Position numbers and translations under genes: made by a program. A DNA stretch of 35,832 bases from Pseudomonadota bacterium (lineage in GTDB: Bacteria > Pseudomonadota > Gammaproteobacteria > Burkholderiales > Rhodocyclaceae), in assembly GCA_008501585.1 (NCBI GenBank), contig QQUN01000074.1:1-35832 (forward strand), written 5' to 3'. Under the pieces are notes generated by a model. The model saw only the letters and a list, made by a program, of their open reading frames with translations, was not told the origin of the DNA and did no database searches. Each line of letters opens with the position of its first letter. Within the stretch, counting starts at the first letter, position 1. Below are positions 9,567 through 18,500 of the stretch, piece by piece.

Positions 9567-11110
9567 CCGCCCGCCCACCGCGCGCCACCGAGGCCGACAT
9601 CGCCCTGCTGCTCGAAGGCACCTATCCCTTCGTCTCGGGCGGGGTGTCGTCCTGGACCCACCAGATCATCCAGGCCCATCCCGAGCTGCGCTTCGCGCTG
9701 GTGTTCCTCGGCAGCCGCCGCAGCGACTACCCCGAGATGCGCTATACGCTGCCGCCCAACGTGGTGCACCTGGAGACCCACTTCCTGCACGACACGGCCG
9801 GCGAGGCACGCCCCGGCGCCCCGCGCGGGCGGCCCGGCAACACCGCCGCCTTTGCCGATATCGACGCCCTGCACCACGCCTTCCGCCACGGCAGCTCGGT
9901 GGCACCGGCCACCGTGCACGCCGCCTGCGCACACCTCAAGCCCGGTGGCGCCCTGCCCGAGGCCGACTTCCGCCATTCCGAAGCCGCCTGGCAACGCATC
10001 ACCGCACACTACCGCCAGCACTGCGCCGATCCCAGCTTTGTCGACTATTTCTGGTCGGTGCGCATCATGCACCAGCCGCTGTGGCAGCTCGCACGCATCG
10101 CCGACCAGCTCATCCCGGCGCGCGCCTACCACAGCATCTCGACCGGCTATGCCGGCTTCCTCGGCGCCCTGCTGACCCACGCCACCGGCCGCCCGCTGAT
10201 CCTCACCGAGCACGGCATCTACACCAAGGAACGCAAGATCGACCTGTTCCAGAGCGAGTGGATCAGCGACAACCGCAACGCCTTCCAGCGCGACCCGACC
10301 GAGCTGTCCTACTTCCGCCAGCTGTGGATCCGCTTCTTCGAGTGGATGGGCCGGCTGAGCTACGACGCCGCCGACCCGATCATCTCGCTCTACGAAGCCA
10401 ACCGCACACGGCAGATCGCCGACGGCGCAGCGGCCGCACGCACCCAGGTGATCCCCAATGGCGTAGCCCTCGAGCGCCTCGCCCCGCTGCGCACCCAACG
10501 CCGTACGGACGGCCCGCCGGTGCTGTGCCTGATCGGCCGCGTGGTGCCGATCAAGGATGTGAAGAACTTCATCCGCGCCATGCGCTCGGTGCGCACCCGC
10601 CTGCCCGAGGCCGTGGGCTGGATCGCCGGTCCGCTGGACGAAGACCCCAGCTATGTCGCCGAATGCCGCAACCTGATCGACAGCCTCGGCCTGGGCGAGG
10701 CCGTGCGCCTGCTCGGCATGCAGCGCATCGACACGCTGCTGCCCAAGGTCCGCCTGGTGGTGCTCAGCTCCATCTCCGAAGCGCTGCCGCTGGTGGTGCT
10801 CGAAGCCTTCGCCGCCGGCGTGCCCTGCGTGAGCACCGATGTCGGCGCCTGCCGCGAGCTGATCGAGGGCCAGGACGCCGCCGACCGCGAGTTGGGCCAC
10901 GCCGGCGCCGTGGTCGGCATTGCCGACCCGCAAGCCCTGGCCGACGCGGCGCTCACCCTGCTGGCCAGCCCGGCCCGCTGGCAGGCGGCCAGCGAGGCCG
11001 GTGTGCGGCGCGTCGAAGCGCGCTACAGTGACGCCCTGATGTTCCAGCGCTACCGCACCGTCTATGAGCGTGCGCTGGCCCCCTCCCCCTGCAAGGAGCA
11101 CTCCCCATGA
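9563..11110 (+). CDS. pelF: PelF, cytosolic Pel glycosyltransferase (GT4)
   Basis: 515-residue retaining GT-B glycosyltransferase that polymerises Pel from UDP-sugar. The N-terminal lobe begins LLLEGTYPFVSGGVSSW, the PelF signature, with a long acceptor-side insertion. The C-terminal lobe has VLCLIGRVVPIKDVKNFIRAM and the nucleotide-sugar motif SEALPLVVLEAF, giving the E-x7-E pair E406/E414. ATG 9563 has GGAG nine bases upstream and overlaps the pelE stop. A GTG four codons earlier is open but has no separate ribosome site. The stop overlaps the next gene, an Rid-family gene and not pelG, again as ATGA. Confidence 0.94.
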   Translation: MTARPPRATEADIALLLEGTYPFVSGGVSSWTHQIIQAHPELRFALVFLGSRRSDYPEMRYTLPPNVVHLETHFLHDTAGEARPGAPRGRPGNTAAFADIDALHHAFRHGSSVAPATVHAACAHLKPGGALPEADFRHSEAAWQRITAHYRQHCADPSFVDYFWSVRIMHQPLWQLARIADQLIPARAYHSISTGYAGFLGALLTHATGRPLILTEHGIYTKERKIDLFQSEWISDNRNAFQRDPTELSYFRQLWIRFFEWMGRLSYDAADPIISLYEANRTRQIADGAAAARTQVIPNGVALERLAPLRTQRRTDGPPVLCLIGRVVPIKDVKNFIRAMRSVRTRLPEAVGWIAGPLDEDPSYVAECRNLIDSLGLGEAVRLLGMQRIDTLLPKVRLVVLSSISEALPLVVLEAFAAGVPCVSTDVGACRELIEGQDAADRELGHAGAVVGIADPQALADAALTLLASPARWQAASEAGVRRVEARYSDALMFQRYRTVYERALAPSPCKEHSP

Positions 11111-11457
11111 GCCTGACCCGCTATGGCACCACCACCCGCTATTCCGACATCGTGGTGCACAACCAGACCCTGTACACCGTCGAAGTGCCCGCCAGCATCG
11201 ACACCAACATCGAGACCCAGACCAGCGAAATCCTCGGCAGCATCGATCGCCTGCTGGCCCAGGCCGGCAGCGACAAGTCGCGCATCCTGATGGCCACCAT
11301 CTACCTCGTCGACATGGACGACTATGCCGGCATGAACGCGGTGTGGGACGCCTGGCTGGCCGAAGGCACCGCCCCCTGCCGCGCCTGCGTGCAAGTGGCC
11401 GGCCTGGCACAGCCGGGCTGGCGGGTCGAGATCGCGCTGACTGCCGCGGTAGACTAG
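11107..11457 (+). CDS. RidA/YoaB-like Rid family protein inside the pel operon
   Basis: 116 residues. The sequence follows the YoaB branch of the RidA (YjgF/YER057c/UK114) family: RYSDIVVHNQTLY near the N terminus, MNAVWDAW in the middle, and PCRACVQV near the end. R92 matches the Arg that binds the imine/enamine acid carboxylate in RidA, and E108 matches the conserved C-terminal Glu, so a deaminase-competent site is plausible. Rid proteins are trimers that hydrolyse reactive 2-aminoacrylate-type intermediates. The ATG overlaps the pelF stop (ATGA), with AAGGAG just upstream, and pelG starts 10 bases after its end, so it is co-transcribed and probably coupled. Canonical pelABCDEFG lacks such a gene; its role in Pel synthesis is unknown. 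Confidence 0.9.
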   Translation: MSLTRYGTTTRYSDIVVHNQTLYTVEVPASIDTNIETQTSEILGSIDRLLAQAGSDKSRILMATIYLVDMDDYAGMNAVWDAWLAEGTAPCRACVQVAGLAQPGWRVEIALTAAVD

Positions 11458-11467
11458 AGAAAGCGAC

Positions 11468-12838
11468 GTGGCCGGCATCGGTTTCGAGCTGCGCAAGCTC
11501 TTGCGCAAGGACAGCCTGCTCGGCCTGGTGCAGGCCTATGCCTACGCCGGGGTGATCGGTTCGGGGCCCTGGGTGCTGTCGATCGTCGGCATCCTGGCCA
11601 TCGGTCTGCTCAGTTCGGCGCTCGACGCCCCGTCGCTCGGGGTGACGCAGTTCCAGGTATCGGTCACCTGGCTGATCGCCAGCTCGCTGATCCTCACCGG
11701 TGGCGTGCAGCTGGCCTTCACCCGCTATGTGTCGGACCGCCTCTTCGAGCAGCGCCACGAGGTCGTGCTGCCCAATCTGCACGGCGTCCTGTGCCTGGTG
11801 CTGGTTGCCGCGGGGGGGCTGGCCACGGTGCTGGCTTTCACCGTGTTTGCCGGCGAAGGGGTGCGCTACCGGTTGCTGATGATGGCCGGCTTCACCGAGC
11901 TGTGCGCCATCTGGGTGCTGACCATCTTCCTGTCCGGGCTCAAGCGCTACCGCGCCATCCTGGCCATGTATGCGCTCGGTTACGGCATCACCGTCGGGGC
12001 CGCGCTGCTGGCGCGCGCGTGGGCGCTCGAAGGCCTGCTCGCCGGCTTCGTGCTCGGCCACTTCGCCCTGCTGTGCGGCATGTGGTGGCTGACGGTGCGC
12101 AGCTTCGGCGCCACCGAGGCAATACGCTTCGATTTCCTCCAGCCCGGCCAGCGCTACCCCAGCCTGCTGATCATCGGCGTGCTCTACAACCTCGCAGTGT
12201 GGGCCGACAAGCTGGTGTTCTGGCTGTATCCGGAGACCTCGGCCGCCATCATCGGGCCGCTGCGCGCCTCGGTCATCTACGACCTGCCGGTGTTCATGGC
12301 CTACCTGTTCATCATCCCCGGCATGGCGGTGTTCCTGGTGCGCATCGAGACCGACTTCGTGGACGACCACGAGCGCTTCTACACCGCCGTGCGCGAGGGC
12401 GGCAGCCTGGAGACCATCGAGGCCATGCGCGACGAGATGGTGCTCGCCATCCGCCAGGGCTTTGCCGAAATCGCCAAGATCCAGACCCTGGCCCTGCTGG
12501 CCGCCATCGTCGTCGGCCCCACTGTGCTGGCGGCGCTGGGCATCTCGGCGCTGTACCTGCCGCTGTTCCATGTGCAGACGCTCGGCGCCAGCCTGCAGGT
12601 CGGTCTGCTCGCCCTGCTCAACGTGTTTTTCTATCTCGACCAGCGCGCGCTGGTGCTGCGCCTGTGCGCGCTGCTGTGCGTGAGCAACCTCGCCCTCACC
12701 GCGTTGTCGCTGCAGCTCGGCGCCGCCTTCTACGGCTACGGCTACGCCGCCGCCGTGCTGCTGACCCTGCTCTACGGCCTGTTCGCGCTCGACCGCAAGC
12801 TGCACCGCCTGGAATACGAAACCTTCATGCTGCGCTGA
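11468..12838 (+). CDS. pelG: PelG, inner-membrane Pel exporter (PST/MOP flippase family)
   Basis: 456 residues with about twelve hydrophobic helices. It opens MAGIGFELRKLLRKDSLLG, the PelG N-terminal signature, and belongs to the MOP/PST transporters. It moves the growing Pel chain across the inner membrane with PelD, PelE and PelF. A soluble stretch near residues 300-330 (RIETDFVDDHERFYTAV) is also seen in other PelG proteins. The start is GTG at 11468 with AGAGAAAG upstream; no ATG lies nearby. It is the last gene of the operon. Confidence 0.93.
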   Translation: MAGIGFELRKLLRKDSLLGLVQAYAYAGVIGSGPWVLSIVGILAIGLLSSALDAPSLGVTQFQVSVTWLIASSLILTGGVQLAFTRYVSDRLFEQRHEVVLPNLHGVLCLVLVAAGGLATVLAFTVFAGEGVRYRLLMMAGFTELCAIWVLTIFLSGLKRYRAILAMYALGYGITVGAALLARAWALEGLLAGFVLGHFALLCGMWWLTVRSFGATEAIRFDFLQPGQRYPSLLIIGVLYNLAVWADKLVFWLYPETSAAIIGPLRASVIYDLPVFMAYLFIIPGMAVFLVRIETDFVDDHERFYTAVREGGSLETIEAMRDEMVLAIRQGFAEIAKIQTLALLAAIVVGPTVLAALGISALYLPLFHVQTLGASLQVGLLALLNVFFYLDQRALVLRLCALLCVSNLALTALSLQLGAAFYGYGYAAAVLLTLLYGLFALDRKLHRLEYETFMLR

Positions 12839-12880
12839 GCCGCACCGCCGGTCGCTCGCGCTGCGCACAGCGGGCTGCGG

Positions 12881-12899
12881 ATGCAGTAAATTGATGCAT
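12881..12899. promoter_or_regulatory. 19-bp dyad (operator candidate) before the split-barrel/GAF genes
   Basis: ATGCA (12881-12885) and TGCAT (12895-12899) form a perfect inverted repeat around the AT-rich spacer GTAAATTGA. It lies 19 bases before the ATG at 12919, in DNA otherwise rich in GC. The core CAGTAAATTGA also resembles the FleQ box as I remember it (GTCAnTAAAtTGAC), matching about ten of thirteen defined positions. TAAATT may additionally serve as a -10. Operator function is inferred from symmetry and position only. Confidence 0.4.
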
Positions 12900-12918
12900 T
12901 CCGTTGCGCTTCGCCGTC

Positions 12919-13422
12919 ATGCCCTCGCCCGCCATTCTCACCCCCGAGCTGGTGCGCTTCGTGACCAGCCACCTGTCGATCCACATCGCCGCCAGCGACG
13001 GTGGCGGGCAGGCCACGCTGGTGCGCGGGCTGGGCTGCCGGGCGGATCCGGCCGTGGCCGGCGGCCTGCGACTGCTGGCGGCCCGCCCGCAGGCCGAACC
13101 GGTGCTGCGCGGCATCGCCGCCGACGGGCGGGTTGCGGTGGTGTTCAGCGAGCCGGAAACCCATCGCACGGTGCAGCTCAAGGCGCGCGATGCCCGCGTC
13201 CTCGCCCCCGACGACGATGACACCGCCCTGCTCGCCCCCTACACCGACACCCTGGTCACCCGCCTGGCCTGCGTCGGCACCCCCGAGCCTTTCGTGCGCG
13301 CCCTGCTGGCCTGTCCGCCCGACGAGCTGATCGTGGTCTGTGCCACGCCGGACGAAGTCTTCGGCCAGACCCCGGGGCCCCTGGCCGGCGAACGCCTCGA
13401 CGCGGCGCACCCGCTGCCATGA
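12919..13422 (+). CDS. pyridoxamine-phosphate-oxidase-like (flavin split-barrel) protein
   Basis: 167 residues. TPELVRFVTSHLSIHIAASDGGGQATLVRGLGCR, followed by VAVVFSEPETHRTVQLKARDARVL, follows the beta-strand order of the FMN-binding split barrel of pyridoxamine 5'-phosphate oxidase-like proteins. The cofactor (FMN, F420 or heme) and substrate cannot be read from the sequence. ATG 12919 is preferred over an in-frame TTG at 12904 because it leaves room for the upstream dyad. The stop overlaps the next gene as ATGA, and that gene also begins with a split-barrel domain, so the two products probably act together, perhaps as a heteromer. Confidence 0.65.
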   Translation: MPSPAILTPELVRFVTSHLSIHIAASDGGGQATLVRGLGCRADPAVAGGLRLLAARPQAEPVLRGIAADGRVAVVFSEPETHRTVQLKARDARVLAPDDDDTALLAPYTDTLVTRLACVGTPEPFVRALLACPPDELIVVCATPDEVFGQTPGPLAGERLDAAHPLP

Positions 13423-14780
13423 GCCCGCTGCGTGGCGTCGACACCCTGCGCAGCTGCCTCGAAGGCATCCTGCCGGCGGGGCTGGCCACCTGTGCGCCGG
13501 ACGGCACGCCCAACGTCACCTATGTCTCGCAGCTGATGTATGTCGACCCCGAGCATGTCGCGCTGTCCTTCCAGTTCTTCAACAAGACGCGCGAGAACAT
13601 CCTGGCCAATCCGCACGCCACGGTGCTGATGATGGATCCGGACACCGCCACGCGCTACCGGCTGAGCATCCGCTACCTGCGCACCGAGACCGCCGGCCCG
13701 CTGTTCGAACGCATGAAGGCCACGCTCGCCGGCATCGCCTCGCACACCGGCATGGCCGGCGTGTTCCGGCTGCGCGGCGCCGATGTCTACCGGGTGCTGG
13801 CCATCGAAGCCGTGCCCGGCCGCAGCCTGCCGCCCCCGGAGGCGCGCGCGCCGCTGCTGCCGGCGCTGCGCCGCAGTGTCGACGCGCTGTCCGGCTGCCG
13901 CAGCCTGGAACACCTGATCGACACCCTGGCGCTGTGCCTCGAACGCCATTTCGGCATCGCCCACCAGATGCTGCTGATGGCCGACGCCCTCCGCCAGCGC
14001 CTGTACATCGTCGCCAGCCGCGGCTATGCCAGCTCCGGCGCCGGCGCCGAGATCCCCTACGGCGTCGGGGTGATCGGCGTGGCGGCGCGCGAGCGCACCC
14101 CCATCCGCATCATCTTTCCGGCTGCCGAATACGCCTACAGCCGCGCCATCCGCGAGCAGCTCGAAGGCGGCGCGCTGGCCGACCGGCTCGAAGCGGGCAT
14201 CCCCCTGCCCGGCCTGCCCGACCCCTCCAGCCAGCTCGCCGTGCCGGTGCACGCCGGCGACCGGCTGATGGCCGTGCTGTATGTCGAGAGCGACCAGCAA
14301 TACCGCTTCAACTACGACATGGAAGACGCGCTGGTGGCCCTGTGCGCCATGCTCGGCCCGTGCATGTGTGCGCTGCAGTCCGAGGCCCTCGAGGACGACG
14401 CCGCGCCCGCCACGCCGGCCCAGCCGCCGCCCGACGCCAGCGCACCGCCGCTGCGGGTGCGCTACTTCGCGCAGGACGGCAGCGTCTTCCTCGACGATGC
14501 CTACCTGATCAAGGGCGTGGCCGGCAGCATCCTGTGGACCCTGCTGCAAGACCACCAGACGCTGGGGCGCTGCGAGTTCTCCAAGCGCGAGATGCGCCTC
14601 GACTCACGCCTGCGCCTGCCCGAGGTCGTCGACAACCTCGACGCCCGGCTGATCCTGCTCAGCCGCCGGCTGGCCGACCGCCAGGCCGACCTGCGCATCG
14701 AAAAAGCCGGCCGCGGCCGTATCCGCCTGGCGCTGACACGGCCGGTCAGCCTGATCGCCGGCGGCACCCAGGCCGCCTGA
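13419..14780 (+). CDS. split-barrel + GAF + winged-helix-like sensor/regulator
   Basis: 453 residues in three parts. Residues 1-140 form a flavin split-barrel domain (LPAGLATCAPDGTPNVTYVSQLMYVDPEHVALSF..NKTRENI). Residues about 148-320 are a GAF domain (CRSLEHLIDTLALCLERHFG.., ending AVPVHAGDRLMAVLYVES). After a Pro/Ala-rich linker, residues about 355-445 (SVFLDDAYLIKGVAGSILW, GRCEFSKREMRLDSRLRLPE, GRGRIRL) resemble a winged-helix module of the type found at the end of some GAF proteins. This suggests a one-component sensor that couples a flavin or small-molecule signal to DNA or protein binding. Coupled to the preceding gene by ATGA. The product is not a known named regulator; the DNA-binding role is inference. 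Confidence 0.7.
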   Translation: MSPLRGVDTLRSCLEGILPAGLATCAPDGTPNVTYVSQLMYVDPEHVALSFQFFNKTRENILANPHATVLMMDPDTATRYRLSIRYLRTETAGPLFERMKATLAGIASHTGMAGVFRLRGADVYRVLAIEAVPGRSLPPPEARAPLLPALRRSVDALSGCRSLEHLIDTLALCLERHFGIAHQMLLMADALRQRLYIVASRGYASSGAGAEIPYGVGVIGVAARERTPIRIIFPAAEYAYSRAIREQLEGGALADRLEAGIPLPGLPDPSSQLAVPVHAGDRLMAVLYVESDQQYRFNYDMEDALVALCAMLGPCMCALQSEALEDDAAPATPAQPPPDASAPPLRVRYFAQDGSVFLDDAYLIKGVAGSILWTLLQDHQTLGRCEFSKREMRLDSRLRLPEVVDNLDARLILLSRRLADRQADLRIEKAGRGRIRLALTRPVSLIAGGTQAA

Positions 14781-14805
14781 CGCCGGGATCATCGCGGCCG
14801 GCGTC
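14779..14805. terminator. hairpin between convergent genes (bidirectional terminator candidate)
   Basis: GACGCCGG (14779-14786) pairs with CCGGCGTC (14798-14805) around an 11-base loop. It begins in the stop codon of the upstream + gene and lies just past the end of the - strand cytochrome gene. No T tract follows on either strand, so intrinsic termination would be weak. Confidence 0.4.
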
Positions 14806-14810
14806 GGCGC

Positions 14811-15308
14811 TCAGCGCGTAGCCGCGGCGCTGGCCACCGTGGTCGGCGGCTGCGGCACGAACACGAAATGGGCGGTGGGGATCGGCGCGCCCGGGGCCAC
14901 GGCCTGCGGGGCCGCCACGCCGGCCGGGCCGAGCGCGCGCAGATAGGCGTAGATGGCGTTCAGGTCCGGGTCGGTCATCGCCTTCAGCGCCGGCCACGGC
15001 ATCGGCGGCAGGCCCCCGGCACGGGCGCGCACCCGCCACTCGCCCTCGCTCATGCCGGCCACCGACAGGCGCAGGTTGGCCGGATAGCTCACGCCCCACG
15101 GGCCGCTGAAGCCGACAGTCATGCCGGTCAGCCGCTGGGCCTCGGGCACGGCCCCGCCGGACTCGGCAAAGCCGGCGGTGTGGCAGCCGTTACAGTCGGC
15201 CACCTCGACCAGGTAGCGTCCGCGCGCTACCGGATCGGTCGCCTCGGCCAGGGCCGGCGTGGCGGCGCAGGCGGCCGCGGCAAGGATCGCTGTTGCAAAC
15301 TGGTTCAT
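14811..15308 (-). CDS. periplasmic mono-heme c-type cytochrome
   Basis: 165 residues with a signal peptide ending about residue 21 (ALA) and one heme site, CNGCH (C39, C42, H43), in the context GRYLVEVADCNGCHT, which is typical of class I cytochrome c domains of alcohol-dehydrogenase and gluconate-dehydrogenase subunits. M103 in GLPPMPWPALKAM is the likely sixth ligand. The C terminus is Ala/Pro-rich and unstructured. A single domain without a fused dehydrogenase suggests a small electron carrier. The start has GGAG eight to nine bases upstream. No obvious redox partner is adjacent; the DUF3683 dehydrogenase is divergent from it and could be one. Confidence 0.85.
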   Translation of the reverse strand: MNQFATAILAAAACAATPALAEATDPVARGRYLVEVADCNGCHTAGFAESGGAVPEAQRLTGMTVGFSGPWGVSYPANLRLSVAGMSEGEWRVRARAGGLPPMPWPALKAMTDPDLNAIYAYLRALGPAGVAAPQAVAPGAPIPTAHFVFVPQPPTTVASAAATR

Positions 15309-15493
15309 GCTGAACTCCGTTGATTGACTCGAGTGGCCAGCTTACGAAGGCGGCCGGCGAGCCGCTCTTAAGAGTTGCATCACCAAAGCTTCAAATTTTG
15401 CTAAAGCCCCTGCACGCCCAGATAAGCGCCGAAAATCAAAGCCTTGTTCGGCCCAGGGTCTTTTTTTGGGCTGCATGGTGCACCGCAGTTCGA

Positions 15494-15499
15494 TAGAAT
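15494..15499 (+). promoter_or_regulatory. possible -10 element for the DUF3683 dehydrogenase
   Basis: TAGAAT matches the -10 consensus at five of six positions, 37 bases before the chosen ATG. A TTGGGC at 15466-15471 is 22 bases away, too far for an ideal -35. The stretch 15370-15500 between the divergent genes is AT-richer than its surroundings, as expected for a promoter region. Confidence 0.3.
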
Positions 15500-15535
15500 G
15501 TGCAGTTCCCCCCAACGCCACCGCAAGACACGCCG

Positions 15536-18500
15536 ATGACCCAGCGCCTGCGAGAGATTCCCTATAACTACACCTCCTTCTCCGATCGCGAGATCGTGAT
15601 CCGCCTGCTCGGCGAGGAGAGCTGGCAGGTGCTCGACGCCCTGCGCAGCGAGCGCGTCACCGGCCGCTCGGCGCGCATGCTGTACGAGGTGCTCGGCGAC
15701 ATCTGGGTGGTGCAGCGCAACCCCTATCTGATGGACGACCTGCTGTCCAACCGCGATCGCCGCGGCGCCCTGGTCGGCGCCCTGCGCCACCGGCTGACCG
15801 AGATCGACAAGCGCCGTGTCGACGCGCAGGACGAAGACCATGACCGCAGCGACAAGGTCGAGCAGCTGGTACGCGCCGCCCGCGAGGCGGTGGCCCGCTT
15901 CGAGGTGCAGTTCGAGGAAACCATCGACCTGCGCCGCCAGGCCACCCGCGTGCTGTCGCGCCATACCCGCAAGGACAACATCTGCTTCGACGGCCATGCC
16001 CGCGTCTCGCATGTGACCGACGCCACCGACTGGCGGGTCGAGTACCCCTTCGTGGTGCTCTATCCGGACACCGAGGCCGAGATCGGCCACCTGGTGCGCG
16101 ACTGTATCGAGCTGGGCCTGACCATCATCCCGCGCGGAGGCGGTACCGGCTACACCGGCGGCGCCGTGCCGCTCGATGCGCGCTCGGTGGTGATCAACAC
16201 CGAGAAGCTGATCGACATCGGCCCGGTCGAGGAGACCGTGCTGCCGGGCCTTGATGGCCCCATGACTGAACCCTACGCCACCATCCGCACCAGCGCCGGC
16301 GTGGTCACCGCGCGCGTGGCCGAGGCCGCCTCGGCCGCCGGCCGGGTGTTTGCGGTGGACCCGACCTCGGCCAGCGCCTCGTGCATCGGCGGCAACGTGG
16401 CCATGAACGCCGGCGGCAAGAAGGCCGTGCTGTGGGGCACCGCGCTGGACAACCTGGCGTGGTGGAAGATGGTCACGCCCGACGGCAACTGGCTGGAGGT
16501 CGAACGCCTCGACCACAACTTCGGCAAGATCCACGAGCAGGACGTGGTGCGCTTCCGCCTCAAGCGCTTCGACGCCTCGGGCACCCGGTCGCTCGGCGAC
16601 GAGGTGCTGGAGATGCCCGGCGCGGCCTGTCGCAAGGTGGGCCTGGGCAAGGACGTGACCGACAAGTTCCTCGGCGGCGTGCCGGGCGTGCAGAAAGAAG
16701 GCACCGACGGCATCATCGTCGCCGCCCGCTGGGTGCTGCACAAGATGCCGCCGGTCACGCGCACGGTGTGCCTGGAGTTCTTCGGCCAGGTGCGCGAGGC
16801 GGTGCCGGCCATCGTCGAGATCACCGACTACTTCAAACCGGGCGGCGAAGGCCATGCGCTGGGCGTGCAGCTGGCCGGCCTGGAACACCTCGACGAACGC
16901 TATGTGAAGGCGGTCGGCTACACCACCAAGGCCAAGCGCCACGGCCGGCCCAAGATGGTGCTGATCGGCGATATCGTCGGCCATGACGAAAAGGCCGTCA
17001 TGCAGGCCACCTCCGACGTGGTGCGCATGACCAACGCACGCGGCTCGGAAGGCTTCATTGCCGTCAGTGACGAACAGCGCAAGAAGTTCTGGCTCGACCG
17101 CTCACGCACGGCCGCCATCTCGCGCCACACCAACGCCTTCAAGATCAACGAAGACGTGGTCATCCCGCTGCCGCGCATGGGCGACTACTGCGACCATATC
17201 GAGCGCATCAACATCGAGCTGTCGACCCACAACAAGCTCGCGCTGTGCGACGCGCTCACCGAGACGCTGTCCGGCGAGCTGCCCCTGCACACCCAGGACG
17301 ACGACATCGACGCCGCCGAGATCATCGGCGACCGCCGCCAGGCCGCGCTCGATTACGTGAGCCGCATCCGCGCCCGCTGGCAGTGGCTGCTCGACAACCT
17401 CGACACCCCGCTGGCCGAGGCCGAGGCGCGCTTTGCCGAGTTCGGCATCAGCGCCGGCGAGCTGACCAACACCGCCACCGACCCGGTGCTCTTCCACCGC
17501 CTGCAGGACTACTCGGTGCGCACCTCGTGGAAGACCGAGCTGCGCGCCCGCCTGATCAAGATCTTCGACGGCGACGTGTTCCGCCCGGTGCGCGAGAAGA
17601 TCGACGCCGCCCATGCGCAGGTACTGCGCGGCCGGCTGTTCGTGGCCCTGCACATGCACGCCGGCGACGGCAACGTGCACACCAACATCCCGGTCAACTC
17701 CGACAACTACGCCATGCTGCGCACCGCCGAGGAGACGGTCGAGCGCATCATGGCCATCGCCCGTTCGCTCGACGGCGTGATCTCGGGCGAGCACGGCATC
17801 GGCATCACCAAGCTCGACTTCCTCACCGATGACGAGATGGCCAACTACTGGACCTACAAGCAGAAGGTCGACCCCGAGGGCCGCTTCAACCGCGGCAAGC
17901 TGCAGCGCGGCGCCAACCTCGACCGTGCCTACACCCCCAGCTTCGGGCTGATGGGCCACGAATCGCTGATCATGGAGCAGACCGATGTCGGCGAGATCGC
18001 CAACGACATCAAGGACTGCCTGCGCTGCGGCAAGTGCAAGCCGGTGTGCTCCACCCATGTGCCGCGCGCCAACCTGCTCTACAGCCCGCGCAACAAGATC
18101 CTGTCCACCTCCTCGCTGATCGAGGCCTTCCTCTACGAAGAGCAGACCCGTCGCGGCGTGTCGCTGGCGCACTGGGCCGAGTTCGAAGACGTCGCCGACC
18201 ACTGCACCATCTGCCACAAGTGCGAAAAGCCCTGTCCGGTGGACATCGACTTTGGCGATGTCTCCATCAAGATGCGCAACCTGCTGCGCAACCAGGGCAA
18301 GAAGTCCTTCAACCCCGGCAAGGCCGCGGCCATGGCCTTCCTCACCGTCAAGGACCCGGCCACCATCAAGCTGATGCGCAAGGGCATGATCGAGTGGGGC
18401 TACAAGGCGCAGCGCTGGGCGCACAAGACCGCCAAGTCGCTCGGCCTGATCCAGGGCCAGGTCAAGCAGCCGCCGGCCACGCTGCACAAGGCGCCGATCA

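Noticed and set aside
9230-12868. 1212-codon open frame on the - strand opposite pelF, the Rid gene and pelG
   Set aside because: The translation is dominated by Gly, Gln, His, Val and Glu with no family motifs, as expected for the antisense of Ala/Leu-rich high-GC genes; the + strand genes are clear homologues.
15452-15471. T-rich GCCC...GGGC structure as an intrinsic terminator
   Set aside because: Only a four-base stem with a 13-base loop, and the T run is inside the loop; it lies in a promoter region between divergent genes.
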